From the NCBI GenBank assembly GCA_017880775.1, contig JADGRQ010000025.1:1-64000 (forward strand): a DNA stretch of 64,000 nucleotides, written 5' to 3'. Position numbers and translations under genes: made by a program. This stretch comes from Burkholderiales bacterium. Lineage in GTDB: Bacteria > Pseudomonadota > Gammaproteobacteria > Burkholderiales > SG8-39. Shown piece by piece: positions 1 through 9,843 of this stretch (positions are counted from its first letter, which is position 1; each line of letters opens with the position of its first letter). Below the pieces are notes generated by a model that saw only the letters and a list, made by a program, of their open reading frames with translations, had not been told where the DNA came from and ran no database searches.

Positions 1-173
1 TGTGGCGCATCGCCGACCGGGTGATGCAGATCCACGGCGGCTACGGCTACATCAAGGAGTATCCGATCGAGCGCCTGTTCCGCGACGCGCGCCTGCTGCG
101 CATCTACGAAGGCACCAGCCAGATTCAGCAGCTGATCATAGCCAAGGAGATGCTCAGAGAAAGGGCCGCTTGA
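1..173 (+). CDS. Acyl-CoA dehydrogenase, C-terminal end (partial)
   Basis: The gene enters from the left edge; the frame begins at base 3 and stops with TGA at 171-173, so only the last 56 codons are present. The motifs IHGGYGY and YEGTSQIQ are the C-terminal signature of FAD-dependent acyl-CoA dehydrogenases, where this helix region helps close the flavin pocket. It oxidises an acyl-CoA to the enoyl-CoA in the cytoplasm. It lies 59 bp before a Bug receptor and a CoA-transferase, which suggests a small acid-catabolism cluster. Substrate cannot be told from this fragment. Confidence 0.9.
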   Translation, partial: WRIADRVMQIHGGYGYIKEYPIERLFRDARLLRIYEGTSQIQQLIIAKEMLRERAA

Positions 174-232
174 GGCGGGCGCCCTGAGTGACATCAGGGT
201 AATCGAGTAGACGAACGAGGAGGAGACAGAGA

Positions 233-1213
233 ATGAAACTGCGTCTAAAGCTGGCCGCGTTATTGTGGATACTTGCGCTCGCTGCGGGCGACGCGTTTTC
301 ACAGGGGTATCCGAACAAGCCAATCCGCTGGCTAATTCCATTTTCTGCGGGTGGACCGACGGACGTCCTTGCGCGCGCGATTGCGCCGAAGCTTAGCGAG
401 GCACTAGGGGTACCCGTGATCGTCGAGAACAAGCTTGGCGCAGGCGGCAGCTTGGCGATGGATGCGGTGGCCAAGGCCGCGCCCGATGGCTACACCATCG
501 GTATGGGACACACCGGTACTCAGTCCATCAATCCACATATTTACGCGAAATTGCCTTACGACTCGCTGAAGGACTTCGCGCCTATCACCCCGGTGGTATC
601 GTACGTGAACGTCCTCGTTGTCAACCCGAACGTGCCGGTGAAGACCGTCGGCGAACTCGTCGCCTACGCCAAGGCCAATCCGGAAAAGGTCAGCTTCGCC
701 TCGGGTGGCACCGGCGCGACCAATCACCTGTCGGGCGAGCTGCTGAAGGCAGTCACCGGCGCACCGATGCTGCACGTGCCGTACAAGGGCAGCGCCCCGG
801 CGCTGGTCGATGTAATAGCGGGCAACGCAACCTGCATGTTCGACATCCTGGTGACCAGCTTGCCGCAAATTCGCGCCGGGAAAGTCCGCGCGCTTGCGGT
901 GACCAGCGCAAAGCGCAGCCACTATGCCCCGGACATTCCGACCATGCGCGAGTCTGGCGTCGAGGGCTATGAGGAAGCCGGCAGCGATCTGTGGTTCGGC
1001 GTATTCGCACCGGCCGGGACGCCGAAACCGATCGTCGACCGACTGAACGCGGAACTCGTCAAGGCGCTGAAAACGCCGGAGGTAGTGGAGCGCATCCGCG
1101 TGCAGGCCTACGAAATATGGACGCTAACGCCCGAAGAGTTCGCTGCGTTTTTGCGCGTTGAGTACGCGAAGTGGGGCAAGATCGTAAAGCTCGCCGGTGC
1201 CAAGGCCGACTAA
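233..1213 (+). CDS. Bug-family tripartite tricarboxylate transporter (TTT) substrate-binding protein
   Basis: 326 residues with an N-terminal signal peptide (basic KLRLK, hydrophobic core, cleavage near residue 23). The body has the usual Bug marks: YPNKPIR just after the signal, a VENKLGAGG loop near residue 65, HVPYKG near 180 and P-x-x-x-E-x-G late. These periplasmic proteins bind carboxylated solutes; most are orphans without a membrane partner, and none is encoded here. A purine-rich GAGGAGACAG leader sits just before the ATG. The gene is followed after 3 bp by a CoA-transferase, so the ligand may be an organic acid activated by that enzyme. Ligand unknown. Confidence 0.93.
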   Translation: MKLRLKLAALLWILALAAGDAFSQGYPNKPIRWLIPFSAGGPTDVLARAIAPKLSEALGVPVIVENKLGAGGSLAMDAVAKAAPDGYTIGMGHTGTQSINPHIYAKLPYDSLKDFAPITPVVSYVNVLVVNPNVPVKTVGELVAYAKANPEKVSFASGGTGATNHLSGELLKAVTGAPMLHVPYKGSAPALVDVIAGNATCMFDILVTSLPQIRAGKVRALAVTSAKRSHYAPDIPTMRESGVEGYEEAGSDLWFGVFAPAGTPKPIVDRLNAELVKALKTPEVVERIRVQAYEIWTLTPEEFAAFLRVEYAKWGKIVKLAGAKAD

Positions 1214-1216
1214 GCG

Positions 1217-2416
1217 ATGAGCGGGCCGCTCGCCGGCGTGCGTGTGCTCGACCTCACCAGCGTGGTGATGGGACCGTATGCGACGCAACTGCTTGGCGAC
1301 TACGGTGCGGATGTGATCAAGATAGAGCCACCCGAGGGAGATGTCATGCGGCTCTCGGGGCCGATGCGCAATGCGCGCATGGGCCATCTCTACCTCACGA
1401 CCAACCGCAGCAAGCGCTCGGTGGTAATCGACCTGAAGACCACCGCCGGCCGCGAGGTGCTGCTCACCCTTGCGAAGGATGCCGACGTGCTGGTCTATAA
1501 CATCCGGCCGCAGGCCATGGCGCGGCTCGGGCTCACATATGAGAATCTGAGTGCAGCGAACCCAAGGATCGTTTACGTCGGTGCCTTCGGTTTCAGCCAG
1601 CGAGGGCCATACGCGGCACGGCCGGCCTACGACGATCTGATCCAGGGCATGGCGGGCATTCCATGGCTGGTACAGCAGGCCGGCGCTGCGGAGCCGCGTT
1701 ACGCTCCGATGATTCTCGCCGACCGCACGGTGGGCTTGCAGCTCGCGCTGGCAGTTACCAGCGCGCTGTTTCACCGCCAGCGCACCGGACGCGGCCAGCG
1801 TGTGGACGTGCCGATGTTCGAGGGGATGCTATCGGTCGTGCTGGGCGAGCATCTCGCCGGCAGGTTATTTGCTCCGCCGGAAGGGTCGGCGGGCTACCAG
1901 CGGAGCCTCACCCGAGACCGGCGGCCCTATAGGGCCAAGGACGGCTACGTCTGTACGCTCATCTATACCGACAAGCACTGGAGGAATTTCTTCGACGCGA
2001 TTGGCGAGCCCGAAACCTTCCAGAACGATGCGCGTTTTGCGTCGCAGGGGGCCCGCCTGAAGCATATCGACGAGGTATACGGATATTTGAGTGGTGTGAT
2101 CTCCACACGCACCACAAGGGAATGGCTCGATCTCTTCGGGCAGGCGGACATTCCGGCAGCCCGCATGTATTCGATCGACGACGTGCTTGGAGACGAACAT
2201 CTTGCGGCGATCGGCTATTTCCAGAAGAGCGAGCACCCTTCGGAGGGGACGGTCACCATGCTTGCAGTCCCAACAGAGTGGTCAGACTCGTCTCCTGACA
2301 CTCCGCGCCATGCACCGCGGCTCGGGGAGAATACCGTCGAGGTGCTGCAGGCGGCGGGCTATAGCCAGGCGGCGATCGACGCACTCGTTGAGCAGGGTGC
2401 GGTGAAAGGCCCATAA
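1217..2416 (+). CDS. CaiB/BaiF family (class III) CoA-transferase
   Basis: 399 residues, the normal length of family III CoA-transferases. The start SGPLAGVRVLDLTSVVMGP and the GADVIKIEPP-x-GD segment are family hallmarks. The conserved Asp nucleophile is probably in the AYDDLIQ segment near residue 138. The enzyme moves CoA from an acyl-CoA donor onto a carboxylic acid. ATG lies 3 bp after the Bug receptor stop, so the two are almost certainly co-transcribed. With the acyl-CoA dehydrogenase it suggests import, activation and oxidation of one acid. The exact acid is not readable. Confidence 0.93.
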   Translation: MSGPLAGVRVLDLTSVVMGPYATQLLGDYGADVIKIEPPEGDVMRLSGPMRNARMGHLYLTTNRSKRSVVIDLKTTAGREVLLTLAKDADVLVYNIRPQAMARLGLTYENLSAANPRIVYVGAFGFSQRGPYAARPAYDDLIQGMAGIPWLVQQAGAAEPRYAPMILADRTVGLQLALAVTSALFHRQRTGRGQRVDVPMFEGMLSVVLGEHLAGRLFAPPEGSAGYQRSLTRDRRPYRAKDGYVCTLIYTDKHWRNFFDAIGEPETFQNDARFASQGARLKHIDEVYGYLSGVISTRTTREWLDLFGQADIPAARMYSIDDVLGDEHLAAIGYFQKSEHPSEGTVTMLAVPTEWSDSSPDTPRHAPRLGENTVEVLQAAGYSQAAIDALVEQGAVKGP

Positions 2417-2747
2417 GCAAAGAGGGGGCCATAGTAGGAACGCCTCTCGCAAACAAAGAAATAACCTCGCACCAGTATGGAGGCGGAGGACGGTAAGAAG
2501 ACAAGGGGGAAACAGAAGAACGCGCAGATTGATATGCCTGCGCGAGGCGGCGAACTTGCGATCGAGTTTTCGTTTCGGGAACTGGTCGGACAATGGTGCG
2601 CTAATACACTACTCGCGCGCGCATCGCCGAATCGTGCCCATCAAAACTACATGGTAAGTATCTAAAAGTATTGAAGCGAATCGTCGCTTTTTCGCGTATA
2701 TTTATCGAGCGGAAAGAAGTTCTAATGCGCTGATTATAAATAATAAT
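2417..2747. other. Intergenic region with a likely promoter at its right end
   Basis: About 330 bp without a convincing gene. A 62-codon plus-strand frame (2477-2665) has no recognisable domain and is not called. The right end is AT-rich, unlike its surroundings, and holds an extended -10 like element TGATTATAA at 2731-2739 just before the phosphatase ATG. Confidence 0.5.
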
Positions 2748-3218
2748 ATGAAGGTACTTTTCGTCTGCACCGGCAATATCTGCCGTTCGCCCACCGCGCA
2801 CGGCGTGCTGCGCGATCTGGTGCGCGAGGCCGGACTGGAATACTCGGTGGCGGTCGATTCCGCCGGCACACACGACTTTCATGTCGGCGAATCGCCCGAC
2901 AGGCGCGCGCAGGCGCACGCAGCCCGCCGCGGCTACGATCTTTCCCAGTTGAAGGCGCGCCAGGTGGGCCCCGCTGATTTCCGCCAATTTGACCTGATCC
3001 TGGCGATGGACCGCGGACATCTGCTGCGGCTCGAGCGGGACTGCCCGCCCGAGGAGCACCACAAGCTGCGCCTTTTCACCGACTATGTAGAGGGCAGGAC
3101 CGGGGACGACGTCCCCGACCCCTACTATGGCGGGTCGGAGGGCTTCGAGCGGGCGCTCGACATGATCGAGTCAGGCGCCCGCGGGCTCCTTGGGGAAATT
3201 CAGAGGCGTCACCGCTAG
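2748..3218 (+). CDS. Low molecular weight protein-tyrosine phosphatase
   Basis: 156 residues, typical for the family. The P-loop CTGNICRS gives the C7-x5-R13 catalytic motif, and VPDPYYGG near residue 125 supplies the general acid Asp. It hydrolyses phosphotyrosine (or other small phosphate esters) in the cytoplasm. No capsule genes are nearby, so it is the free-standing housekeeping type found beside rne in related genomes rather than a Wzb partner. There is no Shine-Dalgarno sequence in front of the ATG and a -10 like element ends about 8 bp upstream, so translation may be leaderless. It converges on rne with an 18-bp gap. Confidence 0.95.
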   Translation: MKVLFVCTGNICRSPTAHGVLRDLVREAGLEYSVAVDSAGTHDFHVGESPDRRAQAHAARRGYDLSQLKARQVGPADFRQFDLILAMDRGHLLRLERDCPPEEHHKLRLFTDYVEGRTGDDVPDPYYGGSEGFERALDMIESGARGLLGEIQRRHR

Positions 3219-3236
3219 AGGCCACGCCCGCTGTCC

Positions 3237-6008
3237 CTAGGTCTTCGTTTCGACCTGCTTCAACGGCTCTTCCGCTGCGCTCGGCCGTTCGCGCCGCGCA
3301 CGGCCGAGCTGCACCGGCGTTTCCTCGGGCTGAACCGCCGGAATGTCGGAGCGATGAGTCTCGACCATCTGCAACCCGGCGACGTCGAGCATCGCGCGCG
3401 TGTCGGGCTGGACCGGCTCGGGCGCGGGGCGAGACGCAGGTCTTGGCGCCGCTTCAACGACCGGTGCACTCTCGACAACAGGCGGCTGCTCCATCATCGG
3501 TGCGCGCTCGATTCCAGGCGAATGTTCGACGACCGGCGCGGCAGGCGGCGCGTCGGTCACAGGCTGGGCCAGAATGGGCTCGGGCGTCGAATGATGTGCG
3601 GGTGCGGAGGCTTCCGCCTGCATCATCTGCGCTGCTGCTTCCCCCTGCAAACGCCGCTGTTCGTCGGGGGAGCGCGATTCATTGCGCTCTACCCGTTCAC
3701 CGCTCTCGGGACGCTCGCCACGTTCAGCGCGCTCGCCACTGCGGTGACGATTGCGCCCGCCGCGCCGACTGCGGCGCTGCTGCTCATCGCCGCCCTGCTG
3801 AACGCCTTGCGCCGTGGGCTGCTGCTCCTGCGCTTGCTGCGCCTGTGGTTGCTGTTCAATCGGCTGGAGAGACTGCGGTTGCGGCTCCTGCGGCGGCCTC
3901 GGCTGCGCATTCGCCTGGTCACGTGGCGGGCGCTGATCGCGGCGCGGTTGTCCGCGGTCACCTCGCTCTCCGCGCTCGCGGCGCGCTCCCGTCTCGCCGC
4001 GCGGACCTTGCTCCTGACGTGGGCGCTGATCGCGGCTGCCCGGGCGTTCGCCACGCTCGCCACCCTGGCGTTCGCCGCGTCGTTGCTGGTCGCGACCGAC
4101 TGGTCGCGGGCCGCGATCCGGGCGCTCGGGCCGGTCGTGGCGGCGTGGCTGCGGCTTCGCCGCCGGGGCGGGCAGATCCTTGGCCGATTCCACGCTGCGC
4201 TCGCCGCTCCGGAACCAGCCTAGAATCCGATCGATGATGCCCGGCCGTGTCGCGCCATTGCCGACCGGGCTCGCGGCGTGCGGGGGAATCATGGCCGGCG
4301 CCTGACGGCGGGAATCGCGTTGCGCCTGGCGCTCGGCAGGCGCAACCTCGGCGACAATCGGTGCGGGCTGGTCTGGCGTGATGCCCTTGACCACCGCCTC
4401 CTGGCGCGGCTTGGGCACCTCGGCGCCGGCCATGCCGGGCAGAGGCTTGGGTTCTTCCGGCGCCTCGGTCAGCTCGTAGCTCACCGGCACCTGCTCCATC
4501 TGATTGAGGTCGTCGTGCTTGAGGCGATGCACCTTGTAGTGCGGCGTCTCGAGATTGGGGTTCGGCACCATAACGATGTCCACCTTGAGCCGCGCTTCGA
4601 GCTTCTGGATCTCGTTGCGCTTCTCGTTCAGCAGGAAGGTGGCGACATCGACGGGCACGTGCGCATGCACCGCGCCGGTGTTCTCCTTCATCGCCTCTTC
4701 CTGCACGATGCGCAGCACGTGCAGCGCAGTCGATTCGGTGCCGCGGATGAAGCCGGTGCCGCCGCAACGCGGGCAGGAATTGTGACTGGTCTCGCCCAGC
4801 GACGGCTGCAGGCGCTGGCGTGACAGCTCCATCAGCCCGAAGCGCGAAATCTTGCCGATCTGCACCCGCGCACGGTCGTGGCGCAGCGCATCGCGGAAGC
4901 GGTTCTCCACTTCGCGCTGGTTCTTCTGCGACTCCATGTCGATGAAATCGACCACGATCAGGCCGCCGAGGTCGCGCAGTCGCAGCTGGCGCGCCACTTC
5001 GTCGGCGGCCTCGAGGTTGGTGCGATACGCCGTTTCCTCGATGTCGTGGCCCTTGGTGGCGCGCGCCGAGTTGACGTCGATCGCCACCAATGCCTCGGTG
5101 TGATCGATCACCAACGCGCCGCCCGAGGGCAGGGACACCTGGCGCGAGTAGGCAGTCTCGATCTGGTGCTCGATCTGGAAGCGCGAGAACAGCGGCACGT
5201 CGTCGCGATACAGCTTCACCTTGTCCACGCTCGCCGGCATCACGGTCTGCATGAAGGTGCGCGCCTGCTCGTAGATTTCCTCGGTGTCGATCAGGAGCTC
5301 GCCGATGTCCGCCTGGAAGTAATCGCGTATGGCGCGGATCACCAGGCTTGATTCGAGATAGATCAGGAAGGGCTTGGAGCCGCCCTCCGGCCTCGGATCG
5401 CCGGGCTTGCCCAGGTCGGCGGCGCCCTCGACAGCGCGCCAGAGTTGCAGCAGGTAATTGAGATCCCAGCGCAGTTCCTCGATCGTGCGGCCGATCCCGG
5501 CGGTGCGCGCGATTACGCTCATCCCCTCGGGCAGCTCGAGCTGGTCCATCGTGGCGCGCAGTTCGTCGCGGTCTTCGCCCTCGATGCGGCGCGACACGCC
5601 GCCGCCGCGGGGATTGTTCGGCATCAGCACCAGGTAGCGGCCCGCCAGGCTGATGAAGGTGGTCAGCGCCGCGCCCTTGTTGCCGCGCTCGTCCTTCTCG
5701 ACCTGGACGATCAGTTCCTGGCCTTCGCGCAGCGCGTCCTGGATGCGCGCGCGCCCGAGATCAACGTCAGGTTTGAAATAGCTGCGGGAGATTTCCTTCA
5801 ACGGCAGGAAGCCGTGGCGCTCTTCGCCGTAGTCGATGAACGCCGCTTCGAGGCTGGGCTCGATGCGGGTGATGACGGCCTTGTAGATGTTGCTCTTGCG
5901 CTGTTCCCTGGAGGCTGACTCGATGTCCAAGTCGACGAGCTGCTGGCCCTCGACGATGGCGACGCGCAGTTCTTCCTGCTGCGTCGCATTGAAAAGCATG
6001 CGTTTCAC
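3237..6008 (-). CDS. rne: Ribonuclease E
   Basis: 923 residues. The N-terminal half is the catalytic part: S1 RNA-binding domain around residues 38-120, the DNase I-like site with Asp in VAIDVNS and in VVDFIDM, and the zinc-link CPRCGGTG near residue 405 that joins dimers. The C-terminal half (from about residue 520) is a low-complexity tail rich in Arg, Glu, Gln and Pro, the non-catalytic region that anchors the enzyme to membrane and degradosome partners. It starts mRNA decay and processes rRNA and tRNA precursors. Start is ATG at 6008, matching the conserved [10 protein letters not shown] start. It is divergent from rluC, as in many proteobacteria. Confidence 0.97.
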   Translation of the reverse strand: MKRMLFNATQQEELRVAIVEGQQLVDLDIESASREQRKSNIYKAVITRIEPSLEAAFIDYGEERHGFLPLKEISRSYFKPDVDLGRARIQDALREGQELIVQVEKDERGNKGAALTTFISLAGRYLVLMPNNPRGGGVSRRIEGEDRDELRATMDQLELPEGMSVIARTAGIGRTIEELRWDLNYLLQLWRAVEGAADLGKPGDPRPEGGSKPFLIYLESSLVIRAIRDYFQADIGELLIDTEEIYEQARTFMQTVMPASVDKVKLYRDDVPLFSRFQIEHQIETAYSRQVSLPSGGALVIDHTEALVAIDVNSARATKGHDIEETAYRTNLEAADEVARQLRLRDLGGLIVVDFIDMESQKNQREVENRFRDALRHDRARVQIGKISRFGLMELSRQRLQPSLGETSHNSCPRCGGTGFIRGTESTALHVLRIVQEEAMKENTGAVHAHVPVDVATFLLNEKRNEIQKLEARLKVDIVMVPNPNLETPHYKVHRLKHDDLNQMEQVPVSYELTEAPEEPKPLPGMAGAEVPKPRQEAVVKGITPDQPAPIVAEVAPAERQAQRDSRRQAPAMIPPHAASPVGNGATRPGIIDRILGWFRSGERSVESAKDLPAPAAKPQPRRHDRPERPDRGPRPVGRDQQRRGERQGGERGERPGSRDQRPRQEQGPRGETGARRERGERGDRGQPRRDQRPPRDQANAQPRPPQEPQPQSLQPIEQQPQAQQAQEQQPTAQGVQQGGDEQQRRSRRGGRNRHRSGERAERGERPESGERVERNESRSPDEQRRLQGEAAAQMMQAEASAPAHHSTPEPILAQPVTDAPPAAPVVEHSPGIERAPMMEQPPVVESAPVVEAAPRPASRPAPEPVQPDTRAMLDVAGLQMVETHRSDIPAVQPEETPVQLGRARRERPSAAEEPLKQVETKT

Positions 6009-6369
6009 TTATTGTTCTCCTGCGCGCGCAGGAGACGGCGTGATCCGCCGCCCAATGTGTCATTGGCGGTGTGTTCGGTTCAAACCCTCTTTGATCGGAG
6101 AAAAACCTCGTATTGGAGGCATTGTCGGCGATGGCCGGGGATCCAGGCGTCCCGCAAGCTGCGCGGAGCGCGGTGAGCAACCGGTTCGGGGCAGACTCTC
6201 TACGCGCGCTTCAAGTACTATCGCTACTTGCGGTGAGCGACATTAACCAACTGCTTCAGGCCCGGCTTCGCCGGACAGGAGGCGGGTGACTGGCCACCGG
6301 CGCGGTGCGCCGGTAAAACACTAGGCCATTGCCTCGCAACTCGAAGCAAGCTGGCGGATCATAAAGAAA
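6009..6369. promoter_or_regulatory. rne-rluC divergent intergenic region
   Basis: 361 bp between two divergent genes, expected to hold promoters for both and the rne 5' leader that the enzyme usually uses for feedback on its own mRNA (known for the family). Seen directly are two inverted repeats: CCGGC-TT-CGCCGG near 6258-6270 and a perfect 8-bp arm ACCGGCGC / GCGCCGGT with a 3-base loop at 6296-6314. Neither is followed by a T-run on the plus strand. No clear consensus promoter was found by eye. Confidence 0.45.
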
Positions 6370-7317
6370 ATGAAAGAGTTAGGCAAGCCTCGGGCGACGT
6401 TGCTCGAAGTCGGCGAGGAATCCGGTGCGCAGCGCATCGACAATTTCCTGATGCGCCAACTGAAGGGCGTGCCCAAGAGCCACGTCTACCGGGTCGTCAG
6501 AAGCGGCGAAGTTCGGGTGAACAGCCGCCGGGTAAAACCCGACTACCGGCTCAAGCCGGGCGACCGGGTGCGGGTTCCGCCGGTGAGGATCGCCGAGCGG
6601 CCCGAAAAACCCCCGCCCGGGCCGTTCGAACTGCCAATCGTATTCGAGGACATTTCCCTGTTGGTGGTGAACAAGCCCTCCGGCATCGCGGTGCATGGCG
6701 GCAGCGGCGTGAGCTACGGCGTGATCGAGTCGCTGCGCGCGGCTCGCCCCGAGGCGAAGTTTCTCGAACTGGCGCATCGCCTCGATCGCGGCACTTCGGG
6801 ACTGCTGATCATCGCAAAGAAGCGCAGCGCGCTGGTCGAACTGCATCGCATGCTGCGCCTCGGCGAAATCGGCAAGGATTACGTGGCGATGGTGCGCGGC
6901 CGCTGGAAGGGCGGTGCGCGCGCGGTGGATGCGCCGTTGCACAAGTTCGTCACCGGCGAAGGCGAGCGGCGGGTGCGCGTGGAAGGCCAGGGCCGGCACG
7001 CACTCACCGAAGTGCGCCCGCTCGCAGTGGGCGAGCGCTACAGCTCGGTGGCAGCGCGGCTGCGCACCGGCCGCACGCACCAGATCCGCGTGCATCTGAC
7101 GCACATCGGGTATCCGATTCTGGGCGACGACAAGTACGGTGACTTCGAGCTCAACCATGCGCTTGCAAGACAAGGTGTCGGGCGTCTGATGCTGCACGCC
7201 GCGCGGCTGCGCTTCCGGCATCCCGCAAGCGGCGAGGAGGTGCGGCTCGACGCGCCGCTGCCCGCCGATATGCTCGCATTCGCTGCCAGCCACCTGCCCG
7301 CGATCATCGATGCCTGA
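6370..7317 (+). CDS. rluC: 23S rRNA pseudouridine synthase RluC
   Basis: 315 residues, usual length. An S4 RNA-binding domain occupies about residues 18-80 (RIDNFLMRQLKGVPKSHVYR), followed by the RluA-type catalytic domain with AHRLDRGTSG near residue 138, where Asp is the catalytic residue. It isomerises uridines 955, 2504 and 2580 (E. coli numbering) in 23S rRNA. It is divergent from rne and its end overlaps the next gene by 8 bp. RluD is the main alternative, but the position beside rne and the S4 domain favour RluC. Confidence 0.93.
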   Translation: MKELGKPRATLLEVGEESGAQRIDNFLMRQLKGVPKSHVYRVVRSGEVRVNSRRVKPDYRLKPGDRVRVPPVRIAERPEKPPPGPFELPIVFEDISLLVVNKPSGIAVHGGSGVSYGVIESLRAARPEAKFLELAHRLDRGTSGLLIIAKKRSALVELHRMLRLGEIGKDYVAMVRGRWKGGARAVDAPLHKFVTGEGERRVRVEGQGRHALTEVRPLAVGERYSSVAARLRTGRTHQIRVHLTHIGYPILGDDKYGDFELNHALARQGVGRLMLHAARLRFRHPASGEEVRLDAPLPADMLAFAASHLPAIIDA

Positions 7318-7969
7318 GCCGCGCTACCGGCTGGTGGTTTTCGACTGGGACGGCACGCTCATGGATTCAGCCGCTTCGATCGTCGAAAGCATCCAGCAGG
7401 CGGCGCGCGAGATGGGGTTGCGCGTGCCGGAGCGCGAGCGCGCCAGCCATGTGATCGGCCTCGGGCTTCATGACTCGCTGCGCCACGCGGTGCCGGAGTT
7501 GCAACGCGAGGGCTACGAGGAATTCGCGGCCCTGTACCGCAAGCATTTTCGCGCGCGCGAGGGTGCGATGTCGTTGTTTCCCGGCGTACCCGGGTTGCTC
7601 GAGGAACTCAGCGCGCAAGGGCGGCGGCTGGCGATCGCGACCGGGAAAAGCCGGCGGGGGCTGGATCACGTGCTGGATGCGAGCGGCTTGCGCAAGCACT
7701 TCGCCGCCTCGCGTTGCGCGGACGAAACCCGGCCAAAGCCGCATCCGGCGATGCTGACGGAGCTATCCGGCGAGCTTGGCGTTGCGCTCGAGGCGATGCT
7801 GATGATCGGCGACACCACGCATGATCTGGAAATGGCGGCGAGCGCAGGCGTCGACGCCGTCGCAGTCGCGTATGGCGCCCACCCCGAGCCATCACTGCGC
7901 ACGCTCGCACCGCGCGCGGTGGTGGCGAGCGTCGTCGAGCTGCGGGCATGGCTGCGAAACAACGCCTGA
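7310..7969 (+). CDS. HAD-family hydrolase (phosphoglycolate phosphatase-like)
   Basis: 219 residues. HAD motif I is VFDWDGTLMDS at residues 9-19 with the nucleophile Asp, motif II Thr in IATGKS, and motif III/IV GDTTHDLEMAASAG near 165-178. The cap is the small helical C1 type after motif I. It overlaps rluC by 8 bp and the Rieske gene by 22 bp, so the four genes rluC to sppA form one operon. Genes at this position are commonly annotated Gph-like; the substrate is not proven by sequence and could be another small phosphate ester. Confidence 0.9.
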   Translation: MPEPRYRLVVFDWDGTLMDSAASIVESIQQAAREMGLRVPERERASHVIGLGLHDSLRHAVPELQREGYEEFAALYRKHFRAREGAMSLFPGVPGLLEELSAQGRRLAIATGKSRRGLDHVLDASGLRKHFAASRCADETRPKPHPAMLTELSGELGVALEAMLMIGDTTHDLEMAASAGVDAVAVAYGAHPEPSLRTLAPRAVVASVVELRAWLRNNA

Positions 7970-8307
7970 TCTGCCCTTCGGACGAGCTGGAGGATTCGCG
8001 CCGCGGCGTGCGCTTCGAAGTGCGGCGTGCCGGTGAGGTGGTGCCCGCCTTCGCGGTGCGCTTCGAAGGACGGGTGCATGCCTATCTCAACCGGTGCGCG
8101 CACGTGGCAATGGAACTGGACTGGAAAGCCGGCGAATTCTTTGATGCCGAAGGGCTCGTTTTGATATGCTCGACGCACGGCGCGCTGTACGCGCCGGACA
8201 GCGGCGAGTGCCTCGGCGGCCCGTGTCTCGCCTGCGGCGGGCTCGAGCCGGTCGCAATCGACGAGCGTGACGGTGCGGTCTACCTGAGGGAAGGCAAACA
8301 TGGCTGA
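7948..8307 (+). CDS. Rieske [2Fe-2S] domain protein
   Basis: 119 residues that form little more than one Rieske fold. The cluster ligands are visible: C50-x-H52 in NRCAHV and C74-x2-H77 in CSTHG. There is no signal peptide, membrane segment or oxygenase domain, so this is a soluble cytoplasmic ferredoxin-like protein. ATG at 7948 lies inside the HAD gene (22-bp overlap) and its stop lies inside sppA (8-bp overlap). The tight packing implies translational coupling. Its redox partner is unknown; a role with the neighbouring peptidase has not been shown. Confidence 0.92.
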   Translation: MAAKQRLICPSDELEDSRRGVRFEVRRAGEVVPAFAVRFEGRVHAYLNRCAHVAMELDWKAGEFFDAEGLVLICSTHGALYAPDSGECLGGPCLACGGLEPVAIDERDGAVYLREGKHG

Positions 8308-9235
8308 CGAAAGCTGGGAACGCGAGACCATCGAGAAACTTGCATTCGCTGCACTCAAGGAGCAGCGCAGCTCGCGCCGCTGGGGAATATTCTTCAAGCT
8401 GCTCACGTTCGCGTACGTCACGCTGATCGTGGTGCTCGCGGTCGACTGGAAGACGAGGGTCGAGAGCGCCGGCAAGCACACCGCGCTGGTCGAGGTGAGC
8501 GGCATCATTGCGCCGGGCACCGACGCGAGCGCGGAGAAGGTCGTGTCGGCGCTGCAGGCAGCGTTCAAGGACAAGAACACGCAGGGCGTGGTGGTGCGCA
8601 TCAATTCGCCCGGCGGCAGCCCGGTGCAGGCGCAGAACATCTACGACGAAATGAGGCGGCTGCGCGCAAAGCACGCCGATATCCCGCTGTATGCGGTGGT
8701 CGAGGACCTGTGCGCCTCGGGCGGCTATTTCGTTGCGGTCGGCGCCGACCGGATCTACGTCAACCGATCGAGCATCGTCGGCTCGATCGGCGTGCGCATG
8801 GACGGCTTCGGCATTACCGGTCTGATGGAAAAGCTCGGCGTGGAGCGCCGCCTGCTCACCGCAGGGGAGAACAAGGGGTTTCTCGATCCGTTCCTGCCGG
8901 TCGATGAAAAGCAGAAGCAGCATGCGCAGGAAATGCTCGACGAAATCCACCGCCAGTTCATCAGCGTGGTGCGCGAGGGGCGCGGCAATCGCCTCAAGGA
9001 GATGCCGGGAATATTCAGCGGCCTGGTCTGGACCGGGCAAAAGAGCGTCGATATCGGCCTTGCAGACTCGTTTGGCAGCCTCGACTTCGTCGCGCGCGAG
9101 GTGATCAAGGCCGAGGACATCGTCGACTACACGCAAAAGGAGAATATCGCCGAGAAGGTCGCGCGCCGCTTCGGCATGGGCATGGCGAGCGCGCTGGCGG
9201 AGGTGATTGTGCGCCAGGCGCCGGGCCTGCGTTAG
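8300..9235 (+). CDS. sppA: Signal peptide peptidase SppA-like, S49 family serine protease
   Basis: 311 residues, the short single-domain form. One membrane segment at about residues 34-53 anchors it, with the catalytic domain outside the cytoplasm. The Ser nucleophile is in CASGGYFVA near residue 140 and the Lys/adjacent loop region is SSIVGSIGVRM. S49 enzymes degrade cleaved signal peptides in the inner membrane. The region AIKAE-like EDIVDYT near the end is also common in the family. It overlaps the Rieske gene and converges on the maf gene with a 4-bp overlap (9232-9235). Confidence 0.92.
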   Translation: MADESWERETIEKLAFAALKEQRSSRRWGIFFKLLTFAYVTLIVVLAVDWKTRVESAGKHTALVEVSGIIAPGTDASAEKVVSALQAAFKDKNTQGVVVRINSPGGSPVQAQNIYDEMRRLRAKHADIPLYAVVEDLCASGGYFVAVGADRIYVNRSSIVGSIGVRMDGFGITGLMEKLGVERRLLTAGENKGFLDPFLPVDEKQKQHAQEMLDEIHRQFISVVREGRGNRLKEMPGIFSGLVWTGQKSVDIGLADSFGSLDFVAREVIKAEDIVDYTQKENIAEKVARRFGMGMASALAEVIVRQAPGLR

Positions 9236-9834
9236 CGGGACCGGTCAAGCACCGGCTGGCCCAGTTCCGCCAGCAGTCCGGTCAGCGCAATCAGCGGCAG
9301 GCCGATGAGCGAGGTCGGATCGTCCGTGCGAATCGATGCGATCAATGCGATGCCGAGGCCTTCGGACTTCGCGCTGCCGGCGCAGTCGTAAGGCTGCTCG
9401 CGGCGCAGATACTCCTCGATCAGCGCTTCGCCCAGCGTGCGAAACCTGACTTCGCAGGGCACGCTGCTTGCCGCAAGCCGTCCGCTGGCTGCGTCCAGCA
9501 CGCAGACCGCCGTGTCGAAACGGGCCATCCGACCGCTCATGTGCCGTAGCTGCTTCAGCGCGTTTTCGCGGTTGCCGGGCTTGTCCATGCGCTCGCCGGC
9601 ACAGGAGGCGACCTGGTCGGAGCCGATGATGAGCGCGTGGGGGAAACGCGGTGCGACCGCGCGTGCCTTCAGTTCCGCCAGGCGCCGAGCGGTTCGCTCG
9701 AACGGCTCATCGGTCAGCGGATGCTCGTCCACCTCCGGCCGGGCGCTCTCGAAGGCAAGACCGAGCCGCTCCAGCAACTGTCGCCGGTAGCGAGAGCTGG
9801 AGGCCAGGACCAGACGGCGCAGAGTAGGAGCCAT
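9232..9834 (-). CDS. Maf/YceF-type nucleoside triphosphate pyrophosphatase
   Basis: 200 residues. The N-terminal LASSSRYRRQLLERLG and the internal SDQV and KPGN segments are the Maf signature. These enzymes hydrolyse non-canonical nucleotides; the YceF subgroup prefers m7GTP, and the position next to yceD-rpmF supports the YceF group (in many proteobacteria yceF, yceD, rpmF and plsX are neighbours). It is transcribed away from yceD, so its promoter region is shared with the strong yceD promoter. Confidence 0.92.
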   Translation of the reverse strand: MAPTLRRLVLASSSRYRRQLLERLGLAFESARPEVDEHPLTDEPFERTARRLAELKARAVAPRFPHALIIGSDQVASCAGERMDKPGNRENALKQLRHMSGRMARFDTAVCVLDAASGRLAASSVPCEVRFRTLGEALIEEYLRREQPYDCAGSAKSEGLGIALIASIRTDDPTSLIGLPLIALTGLLAELGQPVLDRSR

Positions 9835-9843
9835 GACTTTGTT

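Noticed and set aside
3354-4237. Plus-strand frames opposite the rne C-terminal tail
   Set aside because: They are GC-rich antisense shadows of the low-complexity RNase E tail with no start signal or domain.
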